Shown piece after piece: positions 26,265 through 35,055 of a stretch of 43,777 bases of DNA (its first letter is position 1; every line of letters begins with the position of its first letter). The notes under the pieces were generated by a model that did not search any database, had not been told where the DNA came from, and saw nothing but the letters and a program-made list of their open reading frames with translations. This DNA is from Bacteriovoracaceae bacterium. GTDB lineage: Bacteria; Bdellovibrionota; Bacteriovoracia; Bacteriovoracales; Bacteriovoracaceae. The translations under genes and the position numbers were made by a program. Location: positions 1 to 43,777 of the forward strand of contig JAONMX010000010.1 of assembly GCA_028378565.1 (NCBI GenBank). Reading direction: 5' to 3'.

Positions 26265-27922
26265 TGAAGAATTCAAATGTACCATTACCTCCAACAGGAA
26301 CTGAACTAACTTGCAAAGGCTGGCATCAAGAAGCTGCTCTAAGATGTTTACTTAACAACTTACATCCAGAAGTAGCTGAAGATCGTGAAAACCTCATTGT
26401 CTATGGTGGAAATGGCCAAGCAGCAAGAAACCAAAAAGCTTTAGATGATATCATTCATACTCTAAAAAATTTAGAAAATGATCAAACACTTCTCATTCAA
26501 TCAGGAAAGCCTGTAGCTGTTTTCCCATCCAGAGAAGATGGACCGAGAGTTTTAATTGCCAACTCAAACCTTGTTCCTCATTGGGCCAATTGGGATCATT
26601 TTAATAAGCTCAAAGCTGAAGACAAAATGATGTACGGCCAGATGACGGCTGGGAGCTGGATCTATATTGGTAGTCAGGGAATTCTTCAAGGTACATACGA
26701 AACATTTATGGCGGCTGCTGAAAAACATTATGGAGCCGGAAAAGATCTTACAGGAAAACTTGTATTAACTGCTGGGGTTGGTGGAATGGGTGGAGCCCAA
26801 CCACTTGCTGTAAAAATGGCCGGGGGTGTATGTCTCTGTTGTGATGTTGCTGAATGGAGAATTCAAAAGAGGCTTGATTCAAAATATTTAGACATTCTTG
26901 CTAATAACTTTGATGAAGCTATTCAAATTGCACAAGAAAAGAAAAATCTTAATGAAGCTGTTTCAATTGGTGTGGTTGGTAATGCTGCTGACTTCTTCGA
27001 ATATATTCTTGAAAAAAATATTTCTGTTGATCTCGTTACAGATCAAACAAGTGCACATGATCCTTTAAACGGCTACATTCCTCGTGGTATTTCCATTGAA
27101 GAAGCTGATTCTTTAAGAGTATCAAATGCAAAACAATATACTGAACTTTCTTACCAAACAATGGCCGATCATGTGAAGGCCATGCTTGAATTTCAAAAGA
27201 GAGGAAGTCATGTTTTTGATTATGGAAATAACTTGAGAGAAGGTGCTAAGAATCATGGAGTTCCAAACGCTTTTAATTTCCCTGGTTTTGTTCCAGCTTA
27301 TATTCGTCCGTTATTTTGTGAGGGAAGCGGACCCTTTAGATGGATCGCGCTATCTGGAGACCCTGAAGATATCTATACTACCGACCGTGCTTTAAAAGAG
27401 CTTTTCAGTGATAATAATAAACTTCATAACTGGCTTGATAAAGCTCAGAGCATGATTCAGTTCCAAGGTCTTCCAAGCAGAATCTGCTGGCTTAAGTATG
27501 GTGAAAGAGAAAAAGCAGGGCTTTTGTTTAATCAACTTGTAAGAGAGGGAAAAGTTAAAGCTCCTATTGTTATAGGTAGAGATCACCTCGACTGTGGTTC
27601 AGTTGCTTCTCCAAACAGAGAAACGGAAGGTATGATAGATGGTACCGACGCTGTTAGTGATTGGCCGTTACTGAACTTAATGATTAACACAACAAACGGT
27701 GCCAGCTGGACTAGCTTTCATCATGGTGGTGGTGTTGGTATGGGCTATTCACAACATAGTGGAATGGTAATAGTAGCAGATGGTTCTGAAGATATGGATA
27801 TAAGACTTAAGCGTGTTTTAAACTCTGATCCTGGCATGGGCATTGTTAGACATGCCGATGCAGGCTATGACATTGCTCTAGATAAAAGAAAAGATACTAA
27901 TATAATTTTTCCGAGCCTCTAG
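26264..27922 (+). CDS. hutU: Urocanate hydratase
   Basis: It converts urocanate to imidazolone propionate using tightly bound NAD+. The Rossmann-like NAD-binding loop is [18 protein letters not shown] (about 172-189), with VCLCCDV following. The C-terminal active-site region [18 protein letters not shown] carries the conserved catalytic Cys, and [15 protein letters not shown] is also conserved. The 552-residue length is typical. GGAG precedes the ATG, which overlaps the hutH stop by one base. hutI follows after one base. Confidence 0.98.
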   Translation: MKNSNVPLPPTGTELTCKGWHQEAALRCLLNNLHPEVAEDRENLIVYGGNGQAARNQKALDDIIHTLKNLENDQTLLIQSGKPVAVFPSREDGPRVLIANSNLVPHWANWDHFNKLKAEDKMMYGQMTAGSWIYIGSQGILQGTYETFMAAAEKHYGAGKDLTGKLVLTAGVGGMGGAQPLAVKMAGGVCLCCDVAEWRIQKRLDSKYLDILANNFDEAIQIAQEKKNLNEAVSIGVVGNAADFFEYILEKNISVDLVTDQTSAHDPLNGYIPRGISIEEADSLRVSNAKQYTELSYQTMADHVKAMLEFQKRGSHVFDYGNNLREGAKNHGVPNAFNFPGFVPAYIRPLFCEGSGPFRWIALSGDPEDIYTTDRALKELFSDNNKLHNWLDKAQSMIQFQGLPSRICWLKYGEREKAGLLFNQLVREGKVKAPIVIGRDHLDCGSVASPNRETEGMIDGTDAVSDWPLLNLMINTTNGASWTSFHHGGGVGMGYSQHSGMVIVADGSEDMDIRLKRVLNSDPGMGIVRHADAGYDIALDKRKDTNIIFPSL

Positions 27923-27923
27923 T

Positions 27924-29135
27924 ATGATTTTATTGAAGAATATTAAACAACTTTTAACACTAGACGCTGCTCATTCTAAGGATGGACGAAAGTTAACAAA
28001 GGATGATCTTTCACTCCTTGAAAATATTTCGCTCATTCATGATAATGATAAGATTCTTTGGATTGGAAACGATATACCAAAAGATAAGTTTTCAATTCAA
28101 AAAGAAATTGATTGTTCAAAGTTTGTTATAACTCCTGAAATTGTAGACTCACATACTCATTTAGTTTTTGGTGGTGATCGTTCATTTGAATATAGTCTCA
28201 GACTAAACGGTGGTGACTATACAGATATTGCAAATGCTGGTGGCGGAATACTAAATACAATGCGAGCTACTAATCAAGCTGACAATGAAGAACTTTTTGA
28301 GTCTGCATGTGAAAGAATTGAAAGACTACATAGTTACGGTGTTGGCACCATTGAAATCAAATCTGGCTATGGTTTAAATTATGATAAAGAATATGAACTC
28401 TCGCATATTATCGATCGACTAAAAAAGAAATACGCTCCAAATATACAAATTATAAACACTTTTATGGCTGCTCATGCAATCCCTAAGAACTTTTCTAGTG
28501 GAAAAGATTATCTTGAAAAAGTTGTTTTTCCTTTAATGGATAGCTTGGCCAAGGAAAAAATAATTGATATTGTCGATATTTTTCATGAAGAAGGATATTT
28601 TTCATTTGATGACACTAAGCTTTTTTTCAACAAAGCAAAATCATTAAAGTTACCTGTTAAAAGTCATGCTGATGAATTTAAAGACAATAAAGGTGCAGTA
28701 CTTGCTTCAAAGTACGAGGCTTTAAGTTGCGATCATTTACTTTGTACCACTGAGGACGGAGTTACTTCTCTTGCTAAATCCAAAACTGTTGCATCTCTTC
28801 TTCCTGGCACAGGTTTTTTTCTAGGTAAGCCACAGGCCAATGCTAAAGCATTTTTAGAAGCTGGGGCTAAGGTTGCAATCGGAAGTGACTACAATCCTGG
28901 AAGTTGCCATTGGGATAATGTTCTTATGATTGCGAGTATCGCTGCTCCAAATTATGGTATGAATATGAGTCAACTCTGGTCATCGATTACTTTAAATGCA
29001 GCACATTCTCTTGGTCTTTATAATCAAGGTGCTATCAAGGTTGGCCTAAGTGCTCGTTTTTCTGTATTCAACTGTCCTTCTTTAGATCATATCACCTATA
29101 ATTGGGGCCGAAATTTCTCAACAAAGCTTAACTAA
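27924..29135 (+). CDS. hutI: Imidazolonepropionase
   Basis: It hydrolyses imidazolone propionate to N-formimino-L-glutamate. It is an amidohydrolase-fold enzyme with metal ligands His77 and His79 in SHTHLVFGGDR, KSHADEF at about 246-252 and GSDYNPGS near residue 320. The 403-residue length is normal. It is the last hut gene: no hutG, hutF or ftcD follows, so formiminoglutamate must be handled by genes elsewhere. It begins one base after the hutU stop, with only a weak ribosome site, so coupling is likely. Confidence 0.97.
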   Translation: MILLKNIKQLLTLDAAHSKDGRKLTKDDLSLLENISLIHDNDKILWIGNDIPKDKFSIQKEIDCSKFVITPEIVDSHTHLVFGGDRSFEYSLRLNGGDYTDIANAGGGILNTMRATNQADNEELFESACERIERLHSYGVGTIEIKSGYGLNYDKEYELSHIIDRLKKKYAPNIQIINTFMAAHAIPKNFSSGKDYLEKVVFPLMDSLAKEKIIDIVDIFHEEGYFSFDDTKLFFNKAKSLKLPVKSHADEFKDNKGAVLASKYEALSCDHLLCTTEDGVTSLAKSKTVASLLPGTGFFLGKPQANAKAFLEAGAKVAIGSDYNPGSCHWDNVLMIASIAAPNYGMNMSQLWSSITLNAAHSLGLYNQGAIKVGLSARFSVFNCPSLDHITYNWGRNFSTKLN

Positions 29136-29169
29136 TCAAGTTTTTTAGAGCTTTTTCCGATCAGTAAGC

Positions 29170-29583
29170 ATGAGATTAATTAGTTTAATTACATTATTAT
29201 TTATAATCGGATGTGGACAACAATCTGGAAAAACTAGGTCTAGCTTTGCAACGACTGATCAGCTTAATTCACTTGGCTGCTCTTGTACTTTCCAATACTT
29301 TCCTGTTTGTGGTGAAGACGGAAAGACATATGATAACGACTGTATCGCTAAGTGTTTCAATGTAAAATACACAATAGGAACTTGTAGCAACACTAATTCT
29401 ACTTCTTGTGATGAAGATAGCGGCTATGTCTGTGGACAGCCACCTATGCCAGAATGTCCAGCTGAACAATTATGTACTCAACAAATGCCGGCCACTCAAA
29501 CATATGCAAATGAATGTTTAATGAAAGCTGCTAATGCAACCCTTGTAAATCAGGGCGAATGTAATAACTTAATTATTCAATAG
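29170..29583 (+). CDS. Lipoprotein with Kazal-type protease-inhibitor domain(s)
   Basis: The 137-residue product begins with a lipoprotein signal (LLFIIGC, lipidated Cys15; Gly-Gln follow, so outer-membrane sorting is expected). Domain 1 (37-72) has six cysteines spaced C-x-C-x7-C-x10-C-x3-C-x9-C with PVCGEDGKTYDNDC, a classic Kazal core. Domain 2 (80-131) also has six cysteines and TYANECLMKA but a divergent first half. Kazal domains inhibit serine proteases by a canonical loop around the second cysteine. No clear Shine-Dalgarno is seen. It follows hutI by 34 nt and overlaps the convergent TlpA-like gene by 11 nt. Protection of the cell from its own or prey proteases is a possible role. Confidence 0.85.
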   Translation: MRLISLITLLFIIGCGQQSGKTRSSFATTDQLNSLGCSCTFQYFPVCGEDGKTYDNDCIAKCFNVKYTIGTCSNTNSTSCDEDSGYVCGQPPMPECPAEQLCTQQMPATQTYANECLMKAANATLVNQGECNNLIIQ

Positions 29584-30124
29584 ATTTTTTAACTAACGAT
29601 GTAAACTCTTCGGCCTCAAAGTCTTTAGCTCCATTAGAAACCTCATGCACTTTTCCATTGATGTAAACAATCGTAACTGGAATTCTGTTGATCTTAAACT
29701 TATCTAGAATATCTCCACTTTGATCTAAGATGGAATCAAAGTTTAAAGAATGTTTTCTATTAGCTTTTCTAACATCTTTTAGATTTTCTTTATCGTCTGT
29801 ATTAATTCCTAAAACCATGACGTCTTTAGATTTATACTTCTTTGTAAAATTAACGAGCGAAGGGAATTCCTCAAGACATGGAGTACACCAAGAAGCCCAG
29901 AAATTTACGATTAAAACCTTTGGTAGTTTTGCAGGAACAGAGACTTTTTTACCGTACGCATCTTCACCGCTAAGATCTTTTATAACAGACTCATAATGAG
30001 TATAAACTTGTTTCTTTACGCTTGTGAAGCCAGCATTACCTACATTCATGTAGTTATTACTATTTAAAACTAAGTAAAAACCTAGTACTGTAATCAAGCA
30101 TACAACTGGAATATATTTTTTCAT
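29573..30124 (-). CDS. TlpA/ResA-like membrane-anchored thioredoxin
   Basis: This is a thiol-disulfide oxidoreductase acting outside the inner membrane. An uncleaved anchor or signal covers about residues 4-21. The thioredoxin fold has the active site WASWCTPC with Cys80 and Cys83, and the cis-Pro in INRIPVTIVY at about residue 147. The 183-residue length fits the family. Possible roles are cytochrome c maturation or redox control of envelope proteins. GAGGA lies 10 nt upstream of the start. It is convergent with the cysteine-rich Kazal gene (11-nt overlap). Confidence 0.92.
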   Translation of the reverse strand: MKKYIPVVCLITVLGFYLVLNSNNYMNVGNAGFTSVKKQVYTHYESVIKDLSGEDAYGKKVSVPAKLPKVLIVNFWASWCTPCLEEFPSLVNFTKKYKSKDVMVLGINTDDKENLKDVRKANRKHSLNFDSILDQSGDILDKFKINRIPVTIVYINGKVHEVSNGAKDFEAEEFTSLVKKSIE

Positions 30125-30192
30125 TTCTTATCTTTCCTCATTTCTGTTTCCAATTATAATAGATATAGAAACTTAAATATAGTGAGATAAAA

Positions 30193-30402
30193 GTGCATCT
30201 AAACAAACAACGCTTTGATAGGAAACATAATCTATCCGACGAGTCTGGTCAATCTTTCATTGAGTTTATATTCTTATTACTTGTTGTAATGAGCTTGAGT
30301 TTTATCATGATTAGAGGTTTTAATGGTGGTATGGCCAAAAGATGGACCGCACTCGTGACAATTATCTCAGCCCCAACATCTACAGAAATTGAAATGCGTT
30401 AG
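30193..30402 (+). CDS. Small prepilin-like (Flp/TadE-type) peptide
   Basis: This 69-residue product probably starts at GTG. It has a short basic N-terminus, then Gly19 followed by QSFIEF and about 18 hydrophobic residues. Counting from Gln20 as +1, Glu24 is at +5, the type IV prepilin-peptidase signature (G, then E5 in a hydrophobic helix). A short tail ends TSTEIEMR. The GQSFIEF pattern is also like TadE/Flp pilins. It ends 8 nt before glpK and both may be on one transcript. TATAAT at 30155-30160 could be a -10 box; no good -35 is seen. No other pilus gene is in the window. The ribosome site is weak, so the exact start is uncertain. Confidence 0.6.
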   Translation: MHLNKQRFDRKHNLSDESGQSFIEFIFLLLVVMSLSFIMIRGFNGGMAKRWTALVTIISAPTSTEIEMR

Positions 30403-30410
30403 GAGCCAAT

Positions 30411-31898
30411 ATGAAATTTATTTTAGCCATTGATCAGGGTACCACTGGTACGACGGCAGCTTTAATTAATAGTGAAACTCTAGAATTTGTAGATAAAGTA
30501 AATAAAGAGTTTCCACAAATATACCCATCACCAGGATTGGTTGAACACAATCTCAATGAAATTTGGGACACCGTTAAATATACAATTAAAACATTGCTCT
30601 CCAAAAATAATATCAATCGAAGCAATATCCTATCCATTGGCATAACTAATCAAAGAGAAACAACCTGTGCTTTCAATGATGATGGAGAAGCTTTAACCAA
30701 TGCAATTGTATGGCAGGATAAGCGAACGAGTGATTTCTGCCAAAGCCTAAAGTCGAATGAAGACATGGTTAAGACCAAAACAGGATTACCAATCGACCCA
30801 TATTTTAGTGCTACAAAAATGAACTGGTTTTTAACACATGTTCAATCTGTTAAAGATGCCCTCAGTGAAGGAAATCTAAAGTTTGGCACTATTGATACTT
30901 TTCTACTTTTTAAACTGTCTGGAAATAAGTCTTTTAAAACAGAACCTTCTAATGCGAGTAGAACATTACTTATGGATCTTAAAAAGACAGACTGGGATGA
31001 TGAGCTTTTAAATCTGTTTGAGATTCCTCGCACAACTCTTCCAACAATCACAGATAGCTTTGCTGATTTTGGAATAACAGAAGGTTTAAGCTTCTTACCT
31101 GATGGTATTCCGATTACTGGAATTCTTGGAGACCAACAGTCTGCTCTTTTTGGACAAGCTGGCCATGAAAAAGGTTCTATCAAATGTACTTATGGTACTG
31201 GAAGCTTCATGTTATTAAATATTGGCAATGAAATTCAATATAGTAAAAGTGGTTTGCTCACGACGGTTGCCTATCAATATAAAGGAAAAGCTGTATATGC
31301 TCTAGAGGGAAGTTGCTTCATTGCCGGTGCAGCAGTTCAGTGGATTAGAGATAACTTAAACTTTATTAAAGATAGTTCAGAAATAGAATCTCTTGCGAAG
31401 AGTATTTCATCACTGGATAGTGTTAAAAATATTTTATTCCTTCCTTTCTTTAGTGGTCTTGGAAGTCCCCACTGGATCCCTGATGGCAAAGCTGCAATCA
31501 TTGGACTCTCAAGAGATAGTGGAAAGGCTGAAATTTCTCATGCTTGCCTTGAAGGTATAGCGCTTTCAATTAATGACTTACTAAATGCAATGCGAGTAGA
31601 TAGTGGAGTTAATATTGATGAAATCAGAGTAGATGGTGGAGCCGTTGTTAATGATTTACTTATGAATCTTCAAGCAACATTTTCAGGGTGTAAAGTAATA
31701 CGACCATCCGTTATTGAAACAACTGCATATGGTGCCGCTCTTGCTGCAGCGATTGGTTCAAACACCCTTAAATTTGAAGATATTAATAAGCTTTGGAAAG
31801 AAGATAAATGTTTTGAGCCTTCTTCAAGCCTCATGGCATACACAAATTCGAAAAGTGAATTATGGGATAGTTTTATAAACAAGCTCTACATTAAGTAA
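30411..31898 (+). CDS. glpK: Glycerol kinase
   Basis: It phosphorylates glycerol to glycerol 3-phosphate. FGGY-family motifs are all present: DQGTTGT at 8-14, NQRETT, WQDKRT, GILGDQQSALFGQ, YGTGSFMLLN and the late VDGGAVVNDLLM. The 495-residue length is typical. AGGAG lies upstream of the ATG. No glpF or glpD is adjacent. It could use glycerol released from degraded lipid. The 3' end overlaps radA by 13 nt on the opposite strand. Confidence 0.97.
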   Translation: MKFILAIDQGTTGTTAALINSETLEFVDKVNKEFPQIYPSPGLVEHNLNEIWDTVKYTIKTLLSKNNINRSNILSIGITNQRETTCAFNDDGEALTNAIVWQDKRTSDFCQSLKSNEDMVKTKTGLPIDPYFSATKMNWFLTHVQSVKDALSEGNLKFGTIDTFLLFKLSGNKSFKTEPSNASRTLLMDLKKTDWDDELLNLFEIPRTTLPTITDSFADFGITEGLSFLPDGIPITGILGDQQSALFGQAGHEKGSIKCTYGTGSFMLLNIGNEIQYSKSGLLTTVAYQYKGKAVYALEGSCFIAGAAVQWIRDNLNFIKDSSEIESLAKSISSLDSVKNILFLPFFSGLGSPHWIPDGKAAIIGLSRDSGKAEISHACLEGIALSINDLLNAMRVDSGVNIDEIRVDGGAVVNDLLMNLQATFSGCKVIRPSVIETTAYGAALAAAIGSNTLKFEDINKLWKEDKCFEPSSSLMAYTNSKSELWDSFINKLYIK

Positions 31899-33151
31899 TC
31901 AAGTAGATTTTTTATATTACTTACCTTTGCAGCTCTATAGCTATTTGATTTTGTATTTTTTAATTGATTTACGTCTCCAGTTAAACCTATTTCGCCTACA
32001 AATATTGAATCTGGGATTATCTTCTTTTTGTAATAAGAACTAAGAATACTAGCAACCACACTTAAATCAGTCGTGTGTTCCTTACGTGGAATATTTCCCG
32101 TAATATTTATATAAATGTCATTATATGAAAGTGGTATATTTAAGTATTTTTCAATTACAGCTATAATCATATTTAAACGACTACTATCTAATCCTTGAGT
32201 AATCCTTCTTCCAACCCCAAATTTATTTTCAACGGTTAAGGCCTGTGTTTCAACTAAAATATTTCTCTTGCCACTTGTTATTGTTGTGTATGAGTAACCA
32301 AAAGCATCATCTCTTTCCAGTATCTCTTTATTGCCTTTATCAACTTCTAGACCTTTGCTTGTCATTTTATATTGAGCAATCTCATCAGTAGAACCATATC
32401 TATTTTTAACAGATCTTAATATTCTTTCTTGCTCTTCTTCACCCTTATCAAAATAAAGAACGGTATCAACCATATGCTCAAGATGTTTTGGCCCTGCCAC
32501 AGAACCGTCTTTTGTAACATGCCCAATAACAATTGTTCCAAGAGATAATTCTCTACTTAAATTCATCAAATCATAAGTTATTTGTTTTATCTGCGAGACT
32601 GATCCAGCAGCCCCCATCACTTCATCACTTATTGTCGTTTGAATACTATCTACAATTAATATTTTAGGTTTTAATGTAATGCAGATGTCCTTAATTTTTT
32701 TGTAACTCTTTTCATTTGCAAAATATATGTCATTGGACTCAAGACCAAGCCTCTTTGCACGAGACATTACTTGATTGGAAGTCTCTTCACCTGATATATA
32801 CAGAATTGGTGTTTTAGTACCTATAATAAAATTTTCTAAAAGTTTTAGTATATAGGTAGATTTACCAACACCCGGCATGCCAGAAAAAAGAGTTATTGAA
32901 CCCTGTACAATTCCCCCACCCATAACTCTATCGAACTCTACACATCCGGAGTTTATACGTTGTTCACTTTCAGGGTTGAATTCCGCGAGGGTTTTTAGTT
33001 TTGATAGGCTTTCTTTAATTTTATTTTCTGATTCTTTCACAGAGAATTTCATAAAGCTATTCCATTCATTACAACTTGGACACTTGCCAATCCACTTATG
33101 TACTTCATGAGAACAGTTTTGACATCTTAGTGTTTCTTTAGGTTTCTTCAA
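31886..33151 (-). CDS. radA: DNA repair protein RadA
   Basis: This is a RecA-related ATPase that processes recombination intermediates. An N-terminal C4 zinc finger uses Cys10, Cys13, Cys24 and Cys27. Walker A is GMPGVGKST (91-99), and VDSIQT is near 167-172. The RadA-specific motif is KNRYG (249-253), where KNRFG is standard, a conservative change. The C-terminal ~150 residues are the Lon-protease-like domain with GEIGLTGDV. The 421-residue length is slightly short (about 450-460). The start overlaps the 3' end of ligA by 14 nt, so coupling is likely. Confidence 0.95.
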   Translation of the reverse strand: MKKPKETLRCQNCSHEVHKWIGKCPSCNEWNSFMKFSVKESENKIKESLSKLKTLAEFNPESEQRINSGCVEFDRVMGGGIVQGSITLFSGMPGVGKSTYILKLLENFIIGTKTPILYISGEETSNQVMSRAKRLGLESNDIYFANEKSYKKIKDICITLKPKILIVDSIQTTISDEVMGAAGSVSQIKQITYDLMNLSRELSLGTIVIGHVTKDGSVAGPKHLEHMVDTVLYFDKGEEEQERILRSVKNRYGSTDEIAQYKMTSKGLEVDKGNKEILERDDAFGYSYTTITSGKRNILVETQALTVENKFGVGRRITQGLDSSRLNMIIAVIEKYLNIPLSYNDIYINITGNIPRKEHTTDLSVVASILSSYYKKKIIPDSIFVGEIGLTGDVNQLKNTKSNSYRAAKVSNIKNLLDYLM

Positions 33152-35036
33152 ATGGCTCTCCTAGTAATTCCATTAATTTCTTTTCATTAATAATTGGAAT
33201 ACTAAGAGTCTGAGCTTTTTTAAACTTTGATGAATTACTTTCGGTATCATTTGTTAACAAGTAGTCTGTGTTTTTTGTAACAGAGCTAACCATTATTGCA
33301 CCTGCATCTCTTAGTATTTTCTCAATGTCATTTCTTTTCATCGATAGACTACCAGTAATACAGACTTTCTTTTTTGTTAGCATAGTCTCTGTTATATTTT
33401 TTTTCTTAAATGAAAAACCTACACTTTCAAGTTCTTCTATAAGTTCTTTTTTATCCTTCAAGCTTTTTAAATATTCTATTGCACTTTTTTCTGCAAAACC
33501 TTCGATGCTTAACAATTGGTCTTTTGTTAAGCTTTGTACTTTTTCAACGGTATCAATTCCTGAATTAACTACTTTTTCACATTTATTATAGGCACCACCA
33601 CTTATACCAAGAGCACTTAAAAATGTTGTAATATCAACATTTTTAGAATTATTTATTGCTTCTATAAACTTATCAGCTAATTTATCCTTAACTTTATCTA
33701 AACTCATAAAATCCGCTTTCGTTTTTCTATATAAGTCTGGAATTCTTTTTATTATTTTCTTGCTAAGCATTTCATCAATTCTTTTTGATGAAATATCATC
33801 TATTCCAATCTTAACAACAAAGTTTAGAATCTCTTCTTTTATCTGAGCTGGACATTCACCGTTTTCACACTTTAGTCTTATATCAACAACCTTGATTTTT
33901 TCACCACATGATGGACACTTCACAGGTATTTCAAAATCATTATTAGATTCTTTTATGACTTGAATAAACTTAGGTATAACTTCTCCTGATCTCACAATTT
34001 CGATAAGATCACCTTTTTTTAAGTTATACTGTTTTACCAGACCATAATTATGCAGAGTCACTCTTGATATTTTTGCACCACTCAAATCAACCGGTTTCAC
34101 ATTCCCAACCGGTGTGAGAGTTCCATTTCGACTAACATTCCATACAATATCATTAATCACTGTCTCTTTAGACTCACCCTGAAACTTGAATGCCATTTTA
34201 TATCGTGGATGATGGGCCGTACTTCCCAATTCTTCATGAAGGGATAATTCATTATAACTAAAGACTATCCCATCTATTTGATAATCACCTTCGGCCATAA
34301 ACTCTTTTGTTTCTTCTAACACTCGTTCAATCGACTTTCTATCTTTATGAAGTTCTAGGCTTGGAGTATCAAAGTTTAGTGATCGTAACTTTTCCTTTTT
34401 TTCCATTTCTGTTTTAAATTCAAGCTTTTCAGTAATTAAATCAAATGCCTTGAACGTTAAATATTTACATAAATCACCATCAGACTTTCGTCCAATGAGA
34501 CCTGCTACAATATTACGTTGTGATGTTGGTTTCTCAAGTCCTCTGGCCGTCATTTCGTCACTTAACTTAAAGAAACTTTCTTCTGTACAGTAAAGTTCAC
34601 CTCTTACTTCAATTTTATTTTCAATATCAACCATACCCGGAACACTATCAAGCCATATAACTTTAGAAGTTATATTTTCTCCAAAAGTACCATCACCACG
34701 AGTTTTGGCGATCTCTATTTTTCTTTTGTCATATATTATAGAACAGCTTACACCATCAATTTTGTAAGTGCTGATGACTTTTTTATCGCCTACCCAACTA
34801 ATAAGATCTTCAATTTTGTATGTTTTATTGAGACTTAGCATTTTTGAATCATGCTTAACTTTATCTGAACTTGACACCTTAGAACCGATTAGCTCTAAGG
34901 TTTTATTTTCTGGATCTAAAGCCCTCAACTCATCTTCGTATGCATCATACTTGGTATCTGATATCTCTGGCCTTCCACTATAATATAACGATTTATGATG
35001 CTTGATTAATTTTTCAAGCTCTGAAATTCTATTCAT
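33138..35036 (-). CDS. ligA: NAD+-dependent DNA ligase
   Basis: It seals nicks in replication and repair using NAD+. I choose the ATG at 35036: it has a strong GGGGGAG site and gives the usual N-terminus (MNRISELEKLIKHH). A frame open further upstream (to 35147) would overlap the preceding gene and adds non-family residues. In the 632-residue protein the adenylated lysine is Lys92 (YKIDG), zinc cysteines are 374, 377, 390 and 395, helix-hairpin-helix repeats follow to about 545, and a BRCT domain fills about 555-632. It is slightly shorter than E. coli LigA (671). It lies 19 nt after the FlgT-like gene and overlaps radA by 14 nt. Confidence 0.96.
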   Translation of the reverse strand: MNRISELEKLIKHHKSLYYSGRPEISDTKYDAYEDELRALDPENKTLELIGSKVSSSDKVKHDSKMLSLNKTYKIEDLISWVGDKKVISTYKIDGVSCSIIYDKRKIEIAKTRGDGTFGENITSKVIWLDSVPGMVDIENKIEVRGELYCTEESFFKLSDEMTARGLEKPTSQRNIVAGLIGRKSDGDLCKYLTFKAFDLITEKLEFKTEMEKKEKLRSLNFDTPSLELHKDRKSIERVLEETKEFMAEGDYQIDGIVFSYNELSLHEELGSTAHHPRYKMAFKFQGESKETVINDIVWNVSRNGTLTPVGNVKPVDLSGAKISRVTLHNYGLVKQYNLKKGDLIEIVRSGEVIPKFIQVIKESNNDFEIPVKCPSCGEKIKVVDIRLKCENGECPAQIKEEILNFVVKIGIDDISSKRIDEMLSKKIIKRIPDLYRKTKADFMSLDKVKDKLADKFIEAINNSKNVDITTFLSALGISGGAYNKCEKVVNSGIDTVEKVQSLTKDQLLSIEGFAEKSAIEYLKSLKDKKELIEELESVGFSFKKKNITETMLTKKKVCITGSLSMKRNDIEKILRDAGAIMVSSVTKNTDYLLTNDTESNSSKFKKAQTLSIPIINEKKLMELLGEPFEET

Positions 35037-35055
35037 TAACTCCCCCGAATAATAA

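Noticed and set aside
30842-31183. Minus-strand frame of 113 codons inside glpK
   Set aside because: It lies opposite conserved glycerol kinase motifs and has no ribosome site or family pattern.
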